Below, in pieces: positions 10,088 to 20,324 of a stretch of DNA of 64,000 bases. Made by a program: the position numbers and the translations under genes. The DNA lies in assembly GCF_021155765.1 (NCBI RefSeq), contig NC_060118.1:1922001-1986000 (forward strand), read 5' to 3'. The notes under the pieces are model-generated. The model saw only the letters and a list, made by a program, of their open reading frames with translations. It was not told the DNA's origin and made no database searches. The DNA comes from Diprion similis. Taxonomy: Eukaryota > Arthropoda > Insecta > Hymenoptera > Diprionidae. The stretch's first letter is position 1. Each line of letters starts with the position of its first letter.

Positions 10088-10673
10088 TGTTACGCCCCGA
10101 CGCATTGCCTCGGCGAACCTTTTTCAAATTCTTTTTTCAAAATTATATTGTAACCAAATGGTATAACTCAACAGTGCTCGAGAATTCTTCCAATGATAGA
10201 CAGCGAGATAGATGCGCTATCTCATATTTGTGTAGTGGATATTCCCACCCCTCCTAGAAAAAGTCACGTACAGTCCCCAGTATTGAGTTTAATTTTATAT
10301 TAGATTACATGTACTAAGAACTGAGCGAAGAAAGGTTGAGCTAAAACATCAAGGAGCTCAACCCATAAATCTCTCACTTTTTAGATAATAACTATTCATT
10401 ACTAATTAGGCTAAACTACTTGTAATAGAAGTACCAAATTAAAATAGATTAAGTATTAACGTGTGTTACGTGCCAGCCGGTATCCACGGGGACACCCTCT
10501 CTGTATCCTACATTACCGACGTACAGTTACCACAGGAGAGCTTTAGGAGCTCTGACCCGTAGTTCTCAGACTAATACCGACATGCACAATTATAATCATA
10601 ACGTGCAATATTCTTATATCGATAGTTCTCTACGCTATATTAACCGTTATTTCATCAGCTAAACTTATATACA

Positions 10674-10949
10674 TGTCGGAGAAGAATAAAGAGGAACTTT
10701 GAATGAATCCGCCGTATCGAGCGTCAAGCGTTATTCAGCATGCTATGAATATAGCTTTGCTACAGAACCTTAGCAACAAACAAATTGTTTGTTTATTTAA
10801 CGCTTGGATGAAATCAGCAGTCTCGGTCAAGCAAACAAATTGACCAGTCGTGTTGGGATCATCACGCTTTCGCAATGAATAAGCCTCGACGTGCTGTAAA
10901 TCCTGCTAATCCTTCATCCTCTCCTTCATTTCGTGGCCTTCCCCCGACA
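10674..10949 (+). repeat. Gypsy C 5' LTR (contains the gag start)
   Basis: This is a 276-bp LTR with TGTCGG...CCGACA ends. It closely matches 12619-12894 with offset 1945. The gag ATG (10875) lies inside it, so the first 25 gag codons are encoded by LTR sequence. Confidence 0.9.
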
Positions 10950-11756
10950 TCAGAAGTGGGATCAGAATCTGCTTCTCACCGAGAAGAGAGACGTGACGAC
11001 GAGAGACGTGACGACGAAAGATGGCAATTGCTTTTGCAACAGCAGCAAAATAATTTCATGCTGATTATTGAAGCAATGAAAAAACCTACAGAGACGAAAA
11101 TTGAATTACCTGAACTCGACCCAGAAAAGGTGAAAGATACTCAAGCATGGATTCGAACGGCCGATATGTGTATGTCAGAACAACCGCTGAAAGGAGCGTC
11201 GCTCGTGAACGCCTTGAGCCGTGCGATAAAAGGAGAGGCATTATCCTGGCTAACCCAAAACGTATTTGCCGGAATAAATTGGACTGAATTTACAGAAATA
11301 TTTTCTCTGAAATTTGAAAGTTTGGAAACTCTCGCTGCTTTCTTGATGAATCTTAATCAAGGGAAACCAAAAGAAGGAGAATGTATCGCCGCTTATTCGA
11401 CCACTATGATAACCTCGTTGATGAACCGATGGAAGAATCTCTCTATGGAACAGATTGCGGTGTCCTTCGTCCTCGGTCACATTTCTCAATTTGAACCACG
11501 ACTTCAACGCCTTGCTTTCACGAAAGAAATTGAGACAAGGAATAAATTACAAAAAGAATTGAAGGCCGTATATTACTTAAAGAGGAAAAACTCGGAACTT
11601 CACGCTGAACAACGACAGACCGAAGCATCAAATGTGTGGCAGAGAGAAGCATCTACAAGCAGTGACACGAGGAAGCCTATAACCTGCTTCAAGTGCAATG
11701 AGTCTGGGCATTATTCTCAGGATGCTTCAACGGATCCAATATCAAATGACGAGTGA
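10875..11756 (+). CDS. gag: Gypsy C Gag, zinc knuckle damaged
   Basis: This 293-aa ORF encodes a retrotransposon Gag: an N-terminal charged region with a DDERR repeat (residues 40-50), a Gln-rich stretch (52-58), a helical capsid-like domain (about 85-215) and a C-terminal zinc knuckle. The knuckle has C271, C274 and H279, but position 284, where the fourth ligand Cys belongs, is Ala. The ORF ends soon after, where the sequence has been rearranged. The start lies in the 5' LTR; the same start with its first codons is repeated in the 3' LTR (12820). The broken knuckle should weaken RNA binding. Capsid function could in principle remain. Confidence 0.8.
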   Translation: MNKPRRAVNPANPSSSPSFRGLPPTSEVGSESASHREERRDDERRDDERWQLLLQQQQNNFMLIIEAMKKPTETKIELPELDPEKVKDTQAWIRTADMCMSEQPLKGASLVNALSRAIKGEALSWLTQNVFAGINWTEFTEIFSLKFESLETLAAFLMNLNQGKPKEGECIAAYSTTMITSLMNRWKNLSMEQIAVSFVLGHISQFEPRLQRLAFTKEIETRNKLQKELKAVYYLKRKNSELHAEQRQTEASNVWQREASTSSDTRKPITCFKCNESGHYSQDASTDPISNDE

Positions 11757-12117
11757 ATATTTGCGAAGTGAATTCACCTTTTGGCATTTTGAGGTATGCA
11801 GGTGAGCAGTTTTCATTTAATTTTGATTTTGGGGCCGAATGTTCTTTAATAAAAGAATCAGTGTCGTCAAGGTTTTCCGGGAAAAGACTCGATAATATCG
11901 TCACTATGACTAGAAATCAAATAAAATTAGATGCAAAATACAAAGGCCCGTATAAAATTATTAAAGTATTGAAGGGCAACAGTTAGGCAACAGTTATCTT
12001 TTGAAAGCTTTGAATTCCAATCGCACATTAAAATATGCACATGACCGGATGCGAAAAATGCCAGAGGGTAACATTCCGGAAGAATTGGAAATGAATAAAG
12101 AAAATTTTGAAAAATAA
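11753..12117 (+). pseudogene. Gypsy C protease and integrase-tail remnant
   Basis: A short frame starts at 11753 with a protease-like FNFDFGAECSLIKE (DFGA in place of DSGA). At about 11925 it jumps to YKGPYKIIKVLKGNS, the segment that normally ends a Gypsy integrase. RT, RNase H and the catalytic integrase are gone. An 11-bp tandem duplication (GGCAACAGTTA) near 11980 introduces a TAG. The original frame resumes and runs to TAA at about 12117 (KYAHDRMRKMPEGN). Confidence 0.75.
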
Positions 12118-12286
12118 AATATTTAAATTTGTAAAAAATATTAGAAATGTAAACTAAATACATGGTTACTTTTGGAAAATTGTTTATATGGAAGTTTGTA
12201 GCCGTAGCTCAGTTGAAATCGGAATTTCTAGAATGAAACCGTGAGTGTGCGGTGGGCAGCTTCATGTAAAAATTGTGTCAGAGAAA

Positions 12287-12395
12287 ATCACTCAAGGGAA
12301 GTGATTAGACATTTACCACTCAAGGGAAGTGGTTAAGAACATTTGCCATTCAAGGGAAGTGGTAAAAAATGTTAGTCACTCAAGGGAAGTGAAGG
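12287..12395 (+). repeat. CAAGGGAAGTG minisatellite in the Gypsy C 3' region
   Basis: The string TCAAGGGAAGTG recurs four times (about 12292, 12323, 12352, 12380) at roughly 30-bp spacing, with alternating CACT/CCACT context. It lies between the integrase tail and the 3' LTR. No ORF crosses it. It could be a transport, packaging or priming element. Confidence 0.8.
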
Positions 12396-12618
12396 AGATG
12401 TAAAAAACATGTATCGAGTCTTTTAAAAATACCTTTATGTATCGAAATTAATTGCTTTGTCAATAAATGTGAAATTGGAATTGAAATTTAAGTTTTCTGT
12501 TTAAAATAAATTATTAAAGTAAAATTGAATTAATTAAAAACGAACTTGTTACTGCTGGAGAATTGAATTTTCTTGCAGATAAGTTCACATGAGGACATGT
12601 GACTTGTCAGGATGGCCG

Positions 12619-12894
12619 TGTCGGAGAAGAATAAAGAGGAACTTTGAATGAATCCGCCGTATCGAGCGTCAAGCGTTATTCAGCATGCTATGAATATAGC
12701 TTTGCTACAGAACCTTAGCAACAAAAAAATTGTTTGTTTATTCAACGCTTGGATGAAATCAGCAGTCTCGGTCAAGCAAACGAATTGACCAGTCGTGTTG
12801 GGATCATCACGCTTTCGCAATGAATAAACCTCGACGTGCTGTAAATCCTGCTAATCCTTCATCCTCTCCTCCATTTCGTGGCCTTCCCCCGACA
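12619..12894 (+). repeat. Gypsy C 3' LTR
   Basis: This is the 276-bp partner of 10674-10949, ending CCGACA at 12894 next to TACA. The sequence directly upstream (ending GGATGGCCG) is not a clear polypurine tract. Confidence 0.9.
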
Positions 12895-13800
12895 TACATA
12901 TATGGTACATATATTTTTCTCACATTTGACCGTTATATTTTTCAACATTAGCTTTCAAATAAATCCCTTAATTTACGGTCGCAGCTGCAATAATCACTTG
13001 CAATTATCACTCGATAAAGATAGTCGAGTAGACTAAACAGAGGAAACGTGGCAAGAGAAATCATGAATAGCTCTCAGATAAAGAAGCCTTATTCTCAGAA
13101 TTAGGAGTAGCGCCCTTATTTAATGATCACGCGGCCAATTAGCGCATCGCCGCTTGCTTTCTAAACCAACCACTTTACGCTAATTCCCCGCCAAGATCCT
13201 ACGCACTAATCAGAAACCTTACCCCCATATCAATTAATATCCTCATCCAATCATCCTAGACCCGCGAGAAACTGTAACCCTTTGGAACTCCTCCTACTTT
13301 TTCCACCTCTTTTCTCAACCCTAATTCAAATTAGATCAGAATATATCCAGACATCAGAGAGAATAACTTCAGACATTATAGAAAGCAGAACAACTTTAGT
13401 ACAGAGCTTAATCCAGAAATCATAGAAAATTTGAGACTCAGTGAATAAAGTCAAACTCAGAACCTCGAAGATTTAATAACAGTTGTAATTGTGATAAGCA
13501 AAACACCAGTTTATAAACCATTGTAAATTCGACAACTGAGAAGTTGACGGAGATTGTTGGTTATTAATAAATGTTTATTCTGAATTGAAGTGATGTGTAA
13601 AGAGAATTATTTCAATCACGCATAGTGATGGTCGGCACGAGCCTAATTACCTTACAAACTCTCAGAATTAATTGAGCTGAACGAGAAGAGCTGAGGAGCT
13701 GATCAGCAGATTCCCGAACATCAACTACGTAAGTCAAGAGATTAACCAAAATCACGCAGTGAATCATAATCGACTCGTGCCGTTCTTCTCAGAACGTACC
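12895..13800 (+). other. Right part of the TGTTACG-ended element, no gene
   Basis: AT-rich DNA with only short chance ORFs. It is absent from the uninterrupted 2.3-kb repeat at 32.77 kb. An AATAAA lies near 13567 (TTATTAATAAATG). I see no other structure. Confidence 0.5.
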
Positions 13801-14099
13801 AGGTGTATGGATGAATGCGTGAGAATTATACTAAGATATCTTTTGTTAATATTTAAACTACATAAACGACGAAATTGAGAATCGTCGGAACACCGCTGAG
13901 GCAGTTGGAGAAATGCTGACCATATGCATTTGGGCACCAGGGGGGCCGCCCTAGCACCTCATTGGCTAATTACCGTTGTAACCATTTGCAACCGAAGGCT
14001 CTTGAACTGTGAGGACCAAGAAGCCATGTCTTTCGTCTGTCAAGTCGCGAGGTGCGTAGTCGTCAACCCGTATTAGCCCTTCTGGTCGATAGTAGTGTT

Positions 14100-14725
14100 A
14101 GTAGTAATACAAGGAGAGTTCTGCGTATAGATTCCTGTTGCCGACACTTACCGACATTTGCCCCAGACTCAAACCCTTTTCCGCGATGACGTCACAGTCT
14201 ACTGTACCGACCGTCGATCAAAATGGCGCTACCTATTTATCGACCGAAGGTTCAACCTTTCCCGACAGTGTTATCAACCGAAGGTCAAAATTTTGCTGTT
14301 TTACCGACTGTTTCATCGACCGAAGGTCAAAATCACGCGGCTTTATCATCGGTCTCGCTGTTACCCCCCCCCCCCCCCCCCCCCCTCTACCGACGGTCGA
14401 GGTGTAGCGGAGACGCAAACTCTTCTGTTTCCAACGTGCCCATCTCAGGAATTTTCCAGTTAACTTTGAACGGCTTGCGGTGTGATATTTGACACCCTTC
14501 ATTCCGCAAATGACAGTTCCGAGAATTGTTTTCGTTAACACGATATCAATAACGTGACATTCTGTTCTCGAAAACTGCTTGTGTGGTCCAAGGACCAGTT
14601 TGATATCAACCACGTAACATTCGACAATTAATAGTTCTGAGAATGGCTGGGGTGAACCACGTGACATTCCGTTCCCACGATATCGAACCACGTGTCATTC
14701 TTATCAAAAGTCCAAAGTCTGAAGT
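14100..14725 (+). repeat. Polinton 1 left terminal inverted repeat
   Basis: Starts AGTAGTAATACAAGG and pairs with the reverse complement of 22875-23530 over roughly 630 bp with scattered differences. It includes a run of 22 C (14364-14385) that is only about seven bases long in the right copy, several copies of ACCGAAGGTCAAAA-like strings (14240-14335) and five CACGTGACATTC-like units (14551-14746). The ORFs seen across the C run are artefacts of low complexity. Confidence 0.9.
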
Positions 14726-14746
14726 GATTTCAACCATGTGACATTC
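14551..14746 (+). promoter_or_regulatory. Five CACGTGACATTC units in the Polinton terminal repeat
   Basis: The units lie at 14551 (AACGTGACATTC), 14611 (CACGTAACATTC), 14658 (CACGTGACATTC), 14689 (CACGTGTCATTC) and 14735 (CATGTGACATTC). Four are preceded by GATATCAA, GATATCGA or GATTTCAA. CACGTG is an E-box core. The array is mirrored in the right terminal repeat. The role (transcription factor or integrase/terminal protein binding) is inferred only from repetition and position. Confidence 0.6.
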
Positions 14747-14793
14747 TTTTCACCTCCTCACCAAATTTCAAAACGAAAGTGGGGGAGCCGTGT

Positions 14794-14829
14794 TATAAAA
14801 GTTGGAACCGCAAAGATCAGCGTCAGTTT
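14794..14829 (+). promoter_or_regulatory. Core promoter candidate for the OB-fold-like gene
   Basis: TATAAAA at 14794-14800 is followed about 30 bp later by TCAGTTT (14823), an arthropod initiator consensus. The spacing suits RNA polymerase II. The next ATG in good context starts the small protein at 14979. AATAAA lies at 15331, past its stop. Confidence 0.5.
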
Positions 14830-14978
14830 GAAGCTGTTCTTCATTAAAAGTACTCAGCATCAACAACAACTCTTAATTAAGAATATCGAAGAAGTAAAAC
14901 ATTTCCTAAAAATCAGATCCGAACTGTATCAACTCACAAGAAGATTTGCGGAAATACGACTCAACAGTAACCATCATC

Positions 14979-15287
14979 ATGGACTTCACAAAATTAAATG
15001 AAATCGCACGCTTGGAGACTTTCTTGCCATTGAAAAAGCTGGCAGACCTTGAGGAATACTACGAGTACAGAGTAAGCAGTGTTCGTCGAGTGAAAACGAA
15101 GTTCGGCGACAAAGTGGTTGCAGACTTGGAGGATTCCTTTACCATTTTTCTTCCGAACCGGTTGAATAAAGCCCTCCAAGAAGACGAAGAGCTGTTCCAG
15201 AAGATGGCCACAGCCAGTAAGGATACACGATTGTGCATACGCTACCTTGGTGGACCGCATGGCCAACTTGAATTTATTTATGTATGA
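14979..15287 (+). CDS. Small conserved Polinton protein, OB-fold-like
   Basis: Intact 102-aa ORF. Residues 39-50 (KTKFGDKVVADL), 57-61 (FLPNR) and 88-92 (RYLGG) follow a pattern I associate with small OB-fold-like proteins found repeatedly in insect Polinton/adintovirus-type elements. An ssDNA-binding role in replication would fit but is inference. It lies just inside the left terminal repeat behind a TATA/initiator promoter, with AATAAA at 15331. A degraded copy of its last codons and 3' flank occurs in Polinton 2 at about 59525-59640, showing the two elements belong to one family. The longer frame from 14946 is not preferred because the ATG at 14979 begins the compact domain. Confidence 0.6.
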   Translation: MDFTKLNEIARLETFLPLKKLADLEEYYEYRVSSVRRVKTKFGDKVVADLEDSFTIFLPNRLNKALQEDEELFQKMATASKDTRLCIRYLGGPHGQLEFIYV

Positions 15288-15330
15288 TCTACACATCACG
15301 TATCCACTATCTTGTAAAAGTCATGCGTTC

Positions 15331-15336
15331 AATAAA
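15331..15336 (+). terminator. Polyadenylation signal AATAAA
   Basis: AATAAA lies 44 bp after the stop of the OB-fold-like gene, followed by an AAATAAATAAATAA run. Confidence 0.6.
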
Positions 15337-15519
15337 AAAATAAATAAATAAACAATTACATACATTTTTTTACTTAGCGTTAAGCCTTCCTATACGTAGT
15401 AATGAAATTTAGGTCTTACAATTCAAGAAAAATGTTATGTCAAACAGCATTACACACATAACGACGAAGGATGTCAAGCTGCGTTTGAACTTGTAGTAAT
15501 AATTCGAATTAAGATTTAA

Positions 15520-16055
15520 AAAACGAAGAAGGTTGTCAAGCTGTGTTCGAAGCTCGTAACTGTAACGTAAACTCTACGATGAGTTTTGGGCGGACTCGGT
15601 GAAGGATAGATTGTTAGGTCAACATCTGACTTGGCGTGAGTTCAAAGCCTCAGGTCCTACAGTGTTGGATTACTATCGCTCTTGGAATGCAAAACATAAC
15701 TCAGTTTAAGTACAGCTCGGTCAAGCATGGAGAGCAAGGTTTGATCATGCATTAGCTTATTTGAAAAAAATTTCTCTCTTTATAGCTACGGTGAAGGTAT
15801 AAAAGTAATTTATGAATATTAAAAAAAAGAAACCACTGCTCTGAACATGACTGAGATAATAAAAAGGATGAAGATTGTCAAACTGTATTTTAATCTTGTT
15901 ACTGTGATGTGAGGTGAGCGGACTTCATCAAGGATAGAATGCACGGCTGACCAACAGCTGAAGTAGTTGTATACAGTCAGAGGCTCGTATCTACGGTGTT
16001 GGGTTGATATCGTTCAAGTACAGCTCGGTCAAAGATGGAAACCAAGGTCGAAGGA
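15520..16055 (+). repeat. Two direct copies of a Polinton 1 subterminal repeat
   Basis: A segment of roughly 200 bp occurs at about 15520-15760 and again, diverged, at about 15865-16055. Its landmarks are TTGTCAAGCTGTGTT, GCGGACTCGGTGAAGGATAG, CAGTGTTGGATTACTATCGC and AGTACAGCTCGGTCAA. A third copy lies inverted near the right end (22560-22810). No ORF runs through it. From 16056 to 16296 the sequence is AT-rich with an ATATAT run and nothing else recognised. Confidence 0.7.
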
Positions 16056-16296
16056 TATATAGGTTTGGTATTAAGATTTCGACTCTAGCCATCATCTATT
16101 CTATCTGGGAAAAATGAGTAAAAAACTTGGTAACAAAAATATATATACATATATATATATATGTAATTTGTCTTATTTATTATTTATTTAATAATTAATA
16201 ATCAAAAATAAAAACGAATTATACTGAAATTTAATTGAAACTTAATATAATTATCGTACTTACTAAATATATTATACAATGGTTAACATAATTATT

Positions 16297-16562
16297 TTAC
16301 AGAACGACCTCATCTAAATATACGTCTAAGGCTTCGTCGTATGACATATGTAAAAGTGTGTCCCTAAAAGCGAAGAACACTTGTACTCCTTGCACGATAC
16401 CGTCCAACCACGCCACCAGATCCACCAATTCGTCTATCTCTGCGGAGGACAATCGGTTTTGGATTACATCCTGAATCCGCAGTCTGCGCAGATTCGGCAG
16501 ATCTGGATCTGGCTTATGGGCAGCATTTGACTGCCTCTGTGCGTCTGGTACCATAGTCTGAA
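16297..16562 (-). CDS. Possible terminal coding exon of a small Polinton gene
   Basis: On the minus strand a good splice acceptor (CCTTTTTCAG) precedes ACTATGGTACC at 16562. From there 85 residues are open from the ATG to a TAA at 16297, ending LDVYLDEVVL. The protein is acidic and leucine-rich with no family I recognise. Upstream on the minus strand, a donor GTAAGTAATT follows the end of a CCA/ACC-rich stretch (16821), and splicing there would keep the frame. Further upstream exons are unclear, since a stop blocks the frame at the next donor (17280). The call rests on splice signals and an open frame only. Confidence 0.35.
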
Positions 16563-16730
16563 AAAGGATTTCAGAGTTATTTTCATTTGGTGAAATATGA
16601 GTACGCTCAAGCAAGAGAAAGCAACATCGAAAACAGAATGGAAAAAGCATTCATGTTTCACAAGTATTAAAAAAATATTTTTTTTTTACCGAAAATATTT
16701 CAGAAAATTCGAATTTTTTTTTTTCTTTCC

Positions 16731-17297
16731 ACTACAGTGACTTGAGTAAGTGTCTAACAAACACGATAAAAAAACGGATTCAGAAATGTTGAAGGTAACA
16801 ATAGTAGAATTCAATTACTTACAGTTTCTGTTGCTTTTGGGGGTGGTGGTGGTGGTGGTGGTGGTGATGGTGGTAGTGACGGTGACGGTGATGGTGGTGG
16901 TAGTGGCGGGGACGGTAGTGATGATGGTGATGGTGAAAGTCTGAAAGAAATCCAGATGTTGTTGATCTGATTCGCAATTCTCACAGATTCGATGCAGAGG
17001 TGAAACACTCAGAAAACTGATTTGATAATTTCAGTAAATTGGGTGTAAAAGTTGAACATTCTGAAAGTTCAGCTACGACGGATATCGTAATGGAGACGAA
17101 ATTTTTTCCAGAATTCGTTCCTGATATGTATACACAAATCTCTCTCTCGGAGTTTTAAGATTACTTGAAAACAGTTTTAACTTTTCACTACAGCGACTTG
17201 AATAGGTGTCTAACAAACACGATAAATAAACAGATTTACAAATGTTGAAGATAACAACAGTCGAATTCAATAACTTACCGCTTCTGTTTCGTTTACT
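16731..17297 (-). repeat. Duplicated 105-bp block carrying splice donors, with a GTG-rich tract between
   Basis: 16731-16838 and 17193-17297 are diverged direct copies; both contain CTAACAAACACGATAAA and AATTCAAT(T/A)ACTTAC. On the minus strand each gives a GTAAGT-type donor directly after an ACAGAA-like exon end. Between them, 16840-16930 is an imperfect GTG/GAT trinucleotide tract. The pattern suggests an exon-donor duplication in the small spliced gene. Confidence 0.5.
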
Positions 17298-17609
17298 GAC
17301 GCACAATACTCCGCTTAGCACTTGAACCACTTGAACCACTGTCAGGTTTGACTGTCAATGAGCTCACCCTGGGCCCGCAGTCTTATATAATGAACCATCA
17401 TGTTTATGTTTTGCAAACGAAAAAATCCGATATCGTAGGGTGGTCCCCATGTTCACCAAATGTCGCTATCTCGCTTTAGGTAATAGATCTAGCATATCCA
17501 GCTCCACGCACACAGACACACGTACAGCTCATCCTATGAAAAGGATTACCATCATAGCAAACGATCACTCAAGTTTCAACTTGTCAAGCGCAAGTGAGGA
17601 ACAAGAAAG

Positions 17610-20255
17610 ATGGAATCCGCAAAATGGTTGAAGTTGATTAACGTTATGGAATCTGCTTACGAAATCTTGGAGAAATCATCGCCATCAACAGAAATTCAGA
17701 AATGGATAAAATTTGGGACGCAAAATATCCGGCTTCTCAACAAAATCCTACAAAAGTGCTTCAACCATTAGTGAAAAAACAAGAATTATCACAACGATCG
17801 GACTTTTGAAATCACTAGCGGAAAAATTCAAACGTCTTCGGAGAACGGGTGACGGTACGCGGAAACAAAGAAGAAGCGATCGCGTACACTGGGAAGAATT
17901 GGAGTCTGCTTTTGAGGGAAGAATACGAACCGGATCCATCACGAATTTGAAACATAAAGACGTGGAGAGATTTCTAGAAGACGCAAAGTTACTTGCTGTG
18001 ACAAGACTGAAAAACGCGTTGCGGAAAACGGGGAGCCTAAAAGTAAACGCTATCCTAACTTGTAAATTCGAAGTAAAAAAGGATGATCACACAATAGAAG
18101 AGAACAAATTCTTCAATACGAGAAACGAAATCATCATCCAGACAACGGATATTAACGAATGGTTCATATAAAATATAACAAACCGTTTGTTAACAAAGGT
18201 GGAAGTTTTCCAGGAAAAGGATTCAAGCTGGTCTTTACTTGAAATTATCAATCTTGCCGTCAACATTAACAAGTATACGCGACTTCGAGGTGGTCTGTAT
18301 ACCTACACCCCGTTACCGAAGCACATCAGAGATAAGAAGGCTGTGGTAAACATCCGAAATAACGACTCGTATTGCTTTCTTTGGTCGGTCACCGCAGCTC
18401 TGTTTCCAGCCAACAACAACAATCCCAATGTAACCAGCTCGTACCCAAATTCTAGCCCAGGTATGATGGTATAAACTTTCCTATGTCTCTAGACAAAAAT
18501 ACCATTTCAAAATTTAAAAAACTTAACGGACTTTCCATTAATGTTTATGGTATAGACCAGATGGTGGGGAAAAAGTGATAAAGTACCGATTCACTTGAGT
18601 CAGAATAAGTCTGATAAACCCGTAATTTATCTCTTGGTAGTGGAAACCGAATTTCTGATTGAAGCATTGGCCACAACTTTCCAGGGTACTATTCAGCTTC
18701 TATCCGTGAACAAAAAAAAGTACATTTCATTCACAAAACATGTCAAGGGGACAGATATAAAGTTTATATTCATAGATTCGTTCCGTTTCATGCCCAGCAG
18801 CCTCGAAAAATTAGCAACGTATTTAAATGATAATCAAAAAGCGATTACTCATAAATTTTGCACCAACTCTAAAAAATTCGAATTATTAACCAGGAAAGGT
18901 GTTTTTCCGTACGAGTACATGGATGGTTGAGAGAAGCTCGAGGACGTAAAGTTACCACCTAAAGAAAGATTTTATTCAAAATTAAACAACCAAGATATTT
19001 CGGATAACGATTACGCACACGCGTGTAAAGTTTGCAAGCTTTTAACCTTGAGACGTTCGGGGAATCTTCGGACTTATATTTGCAAACTGATGTTTTTCCG
19101 TTGGCTGACGTTTTTAAAAAACTTTCGACAAAATTGTTATGCAACGTACAACCTGGACCCGTTACATTATTTTACAGCGCCTGGTCTTTCGTTTGACGCA
19201 ATGTTGAAATGTACCGGTATCGAACTCAAGCTTCTCACTAACATCGATATGCTTATGTTTATAGAAAAAGGTATTCGAGGTGGTGTGTCCCAATGCTGTA
19301 ATCGGTATGCAAAGGCTAACAATAAACACACATGGGAACTGCTTTCGATCCAACGCTCGAAGAGTCTTATCTCATGTACTTCGACGTTAACAACTTGTAC
19401 GGTGCGGCTATGAGCTTTGCTCTGCCGTGCAGTTCTTCCGAATGGATATTAGATTTCAGACAATTCGATGTTTTTGCCATTACAGACGAAGCGGAGTTTG
19501 GCTACGTATTAGAGGTAGATTTGGAATATCCCGAGGAACTGCATGACATGCATAAAGATTTACCACTGTGTCCGGAACACTACATACCTCCCATTACAGA
19601 AAGTAAGAAGCCGAAATTGACGGCCACGCTACTTTCCAGGCAAAACTACGTTGTCCATTACCGCGTCTTGGAAGAATGCTTAGAATTAGGTTTAAAACTA
19701 GCTAAAATTCATAGAGTTCTAAAGTTCAGACAAACACCGTGGCTCAAAAAGTACGTATATTTAAATACAGACTTACGCGAAAAATCGAACAACAACGAAT
19801 TCGAAAAAAAAACTTCTATAAACTGATGAATAACGCAGTTTTCGGTAAAACAATGGAAAATGTTAGGAAGTATAGAGATGTCAGGCTGATCACGGAATGG
19901 AATGGAAGATACGGTGCTAGAGCTACTATAGCCAAACCAAATTTCCACAGTTGTACAATCTTTGATAAAGATATGATAATAGTTCAATTGCGTAGAACGA
20001 CAGTCAAACTCAACAAACCATTGTATGCAGGCTTTTTCATTCTAGATCTTGAGAAGACCTTCATCTACGATTTTCACTAAGTGTGCTTTGGAACACGAAA
20101 ATTTGGTCGAACATCAGAGTCTGATACAGAGTCAGAAGCATCAGGTCTATACCATTGAACAGAAAAAAGTAGCACTGAGCTGGAACGACGATAAGCGTAT
20201 CGTAGTTCGAAACACAACCGATACGCTGCCGTGGGGCTACAAGAACTGCATATGA
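17610..20255 (+). pseudogene. polB: Polinton DNA polymerase B (protein-primed type) pseudogene, motif C lost
   Basis: Family B polymerase of the organellar/viral type that replicates Polinton/adintovirus genomes. N-terminal region about 17713-18170 (HWEELESAFEGRIRTGSITN), then 18187-18474 (KKAVVNIRNNDSYCFLWSVT), then 18595-18930 ending YEYMDG before a TGA in place of a conserved Trp. The exonuclease/TPR-like part follows in shifted frames. Motif A reads MYFDVNNLYGAAMS (about 19371-19415) and motif [15 protein letters not shown] (about 19827-19862). After FIYDFH (20078) the frame stops and jumps almost directly to the C-terminal block QSQKHQVYTIEQKKVALSW (20130 onward). The palm motif C with its catalytic DTDS is absent, so an internal deletion has removed it. 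At least five frame changes or stops in all. AATAAA lies at 20316. Not functional. Confidence 0.85.
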
Positions 20256-20315
20256 ACTGAACCTCATAGTAATTTCGGTGAAAAATAGGATTGTATTTCT
20301 ATATGTAGTGTATAA

Positions 20316-20321
20316 AATAAA
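20316..20321 (+). terminator. Polyadenylation signal AATAAA after polB
   Basis: AATAAA lies 61 bp beyond the polymerase remnant, directly before the tandem repeat array. Confidence 0.45.
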
Positions 20322-20324
20322 ACT

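Larger units (their letters stand above)
10674..12894 (+). mobile_element. Gypsy C: internally deleted LTR retrotransposon with TSD TACA
   Basis: Two 276-bp direct repeats (10674-10949 and 12619-12894) begin TGTCGG and end CCGACA, a perfect 6-bp inverted terminus. They differ at only a few positions. Flanks are TACA on both sides (10670-10673, 12895-12898), a 4-bp duplication. The internal part holds gag, a protease remnant and only the C-terminal tail of integrase: RT, RNase H and most of the integrase are deleted near 11905-11930. The element is non-autonomous. It was probably mobilised by an intact relative and is fairly young given its LTR similarity. Confidence 0.9.
10464..13800 (+). mobile_element. 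TGTTACG-ended element (solo LTR candidate), itself split by Gypsy C
   Basis: Relative to the uninterrupted copy near 32.77 kb, everything from TGTTACGTGCC (10464) to AGAACGTACC (13800) is extra. The flanks ACGTG (10459-10463) and AGGTG (13801-13805) look like a 5-bp duplication with one change. Net of Gypsy C the element is about 1.1 kb, without ORFs. The right end CGTACC is close to the inverse of TGTTACG. A solo LTR of another Gypsy family is the simplest reading. Confidence 0.6.

Noticed and set aside
10674-12894. Direct repeats first read as a circularly permuted element integration
   Set aside because: The repeats begin TGTCGG, end CCGACA and are flanked by TACA on both sides, so they are ordinary LTRs.
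14138-14691. Overlapping Pro- or Gly-rich ORFs in several frames
   Set aside because: They are translations through the 22-base C run and the repeated ACCGAAGGTC strings of the Polinton terminal repeat; no domain.
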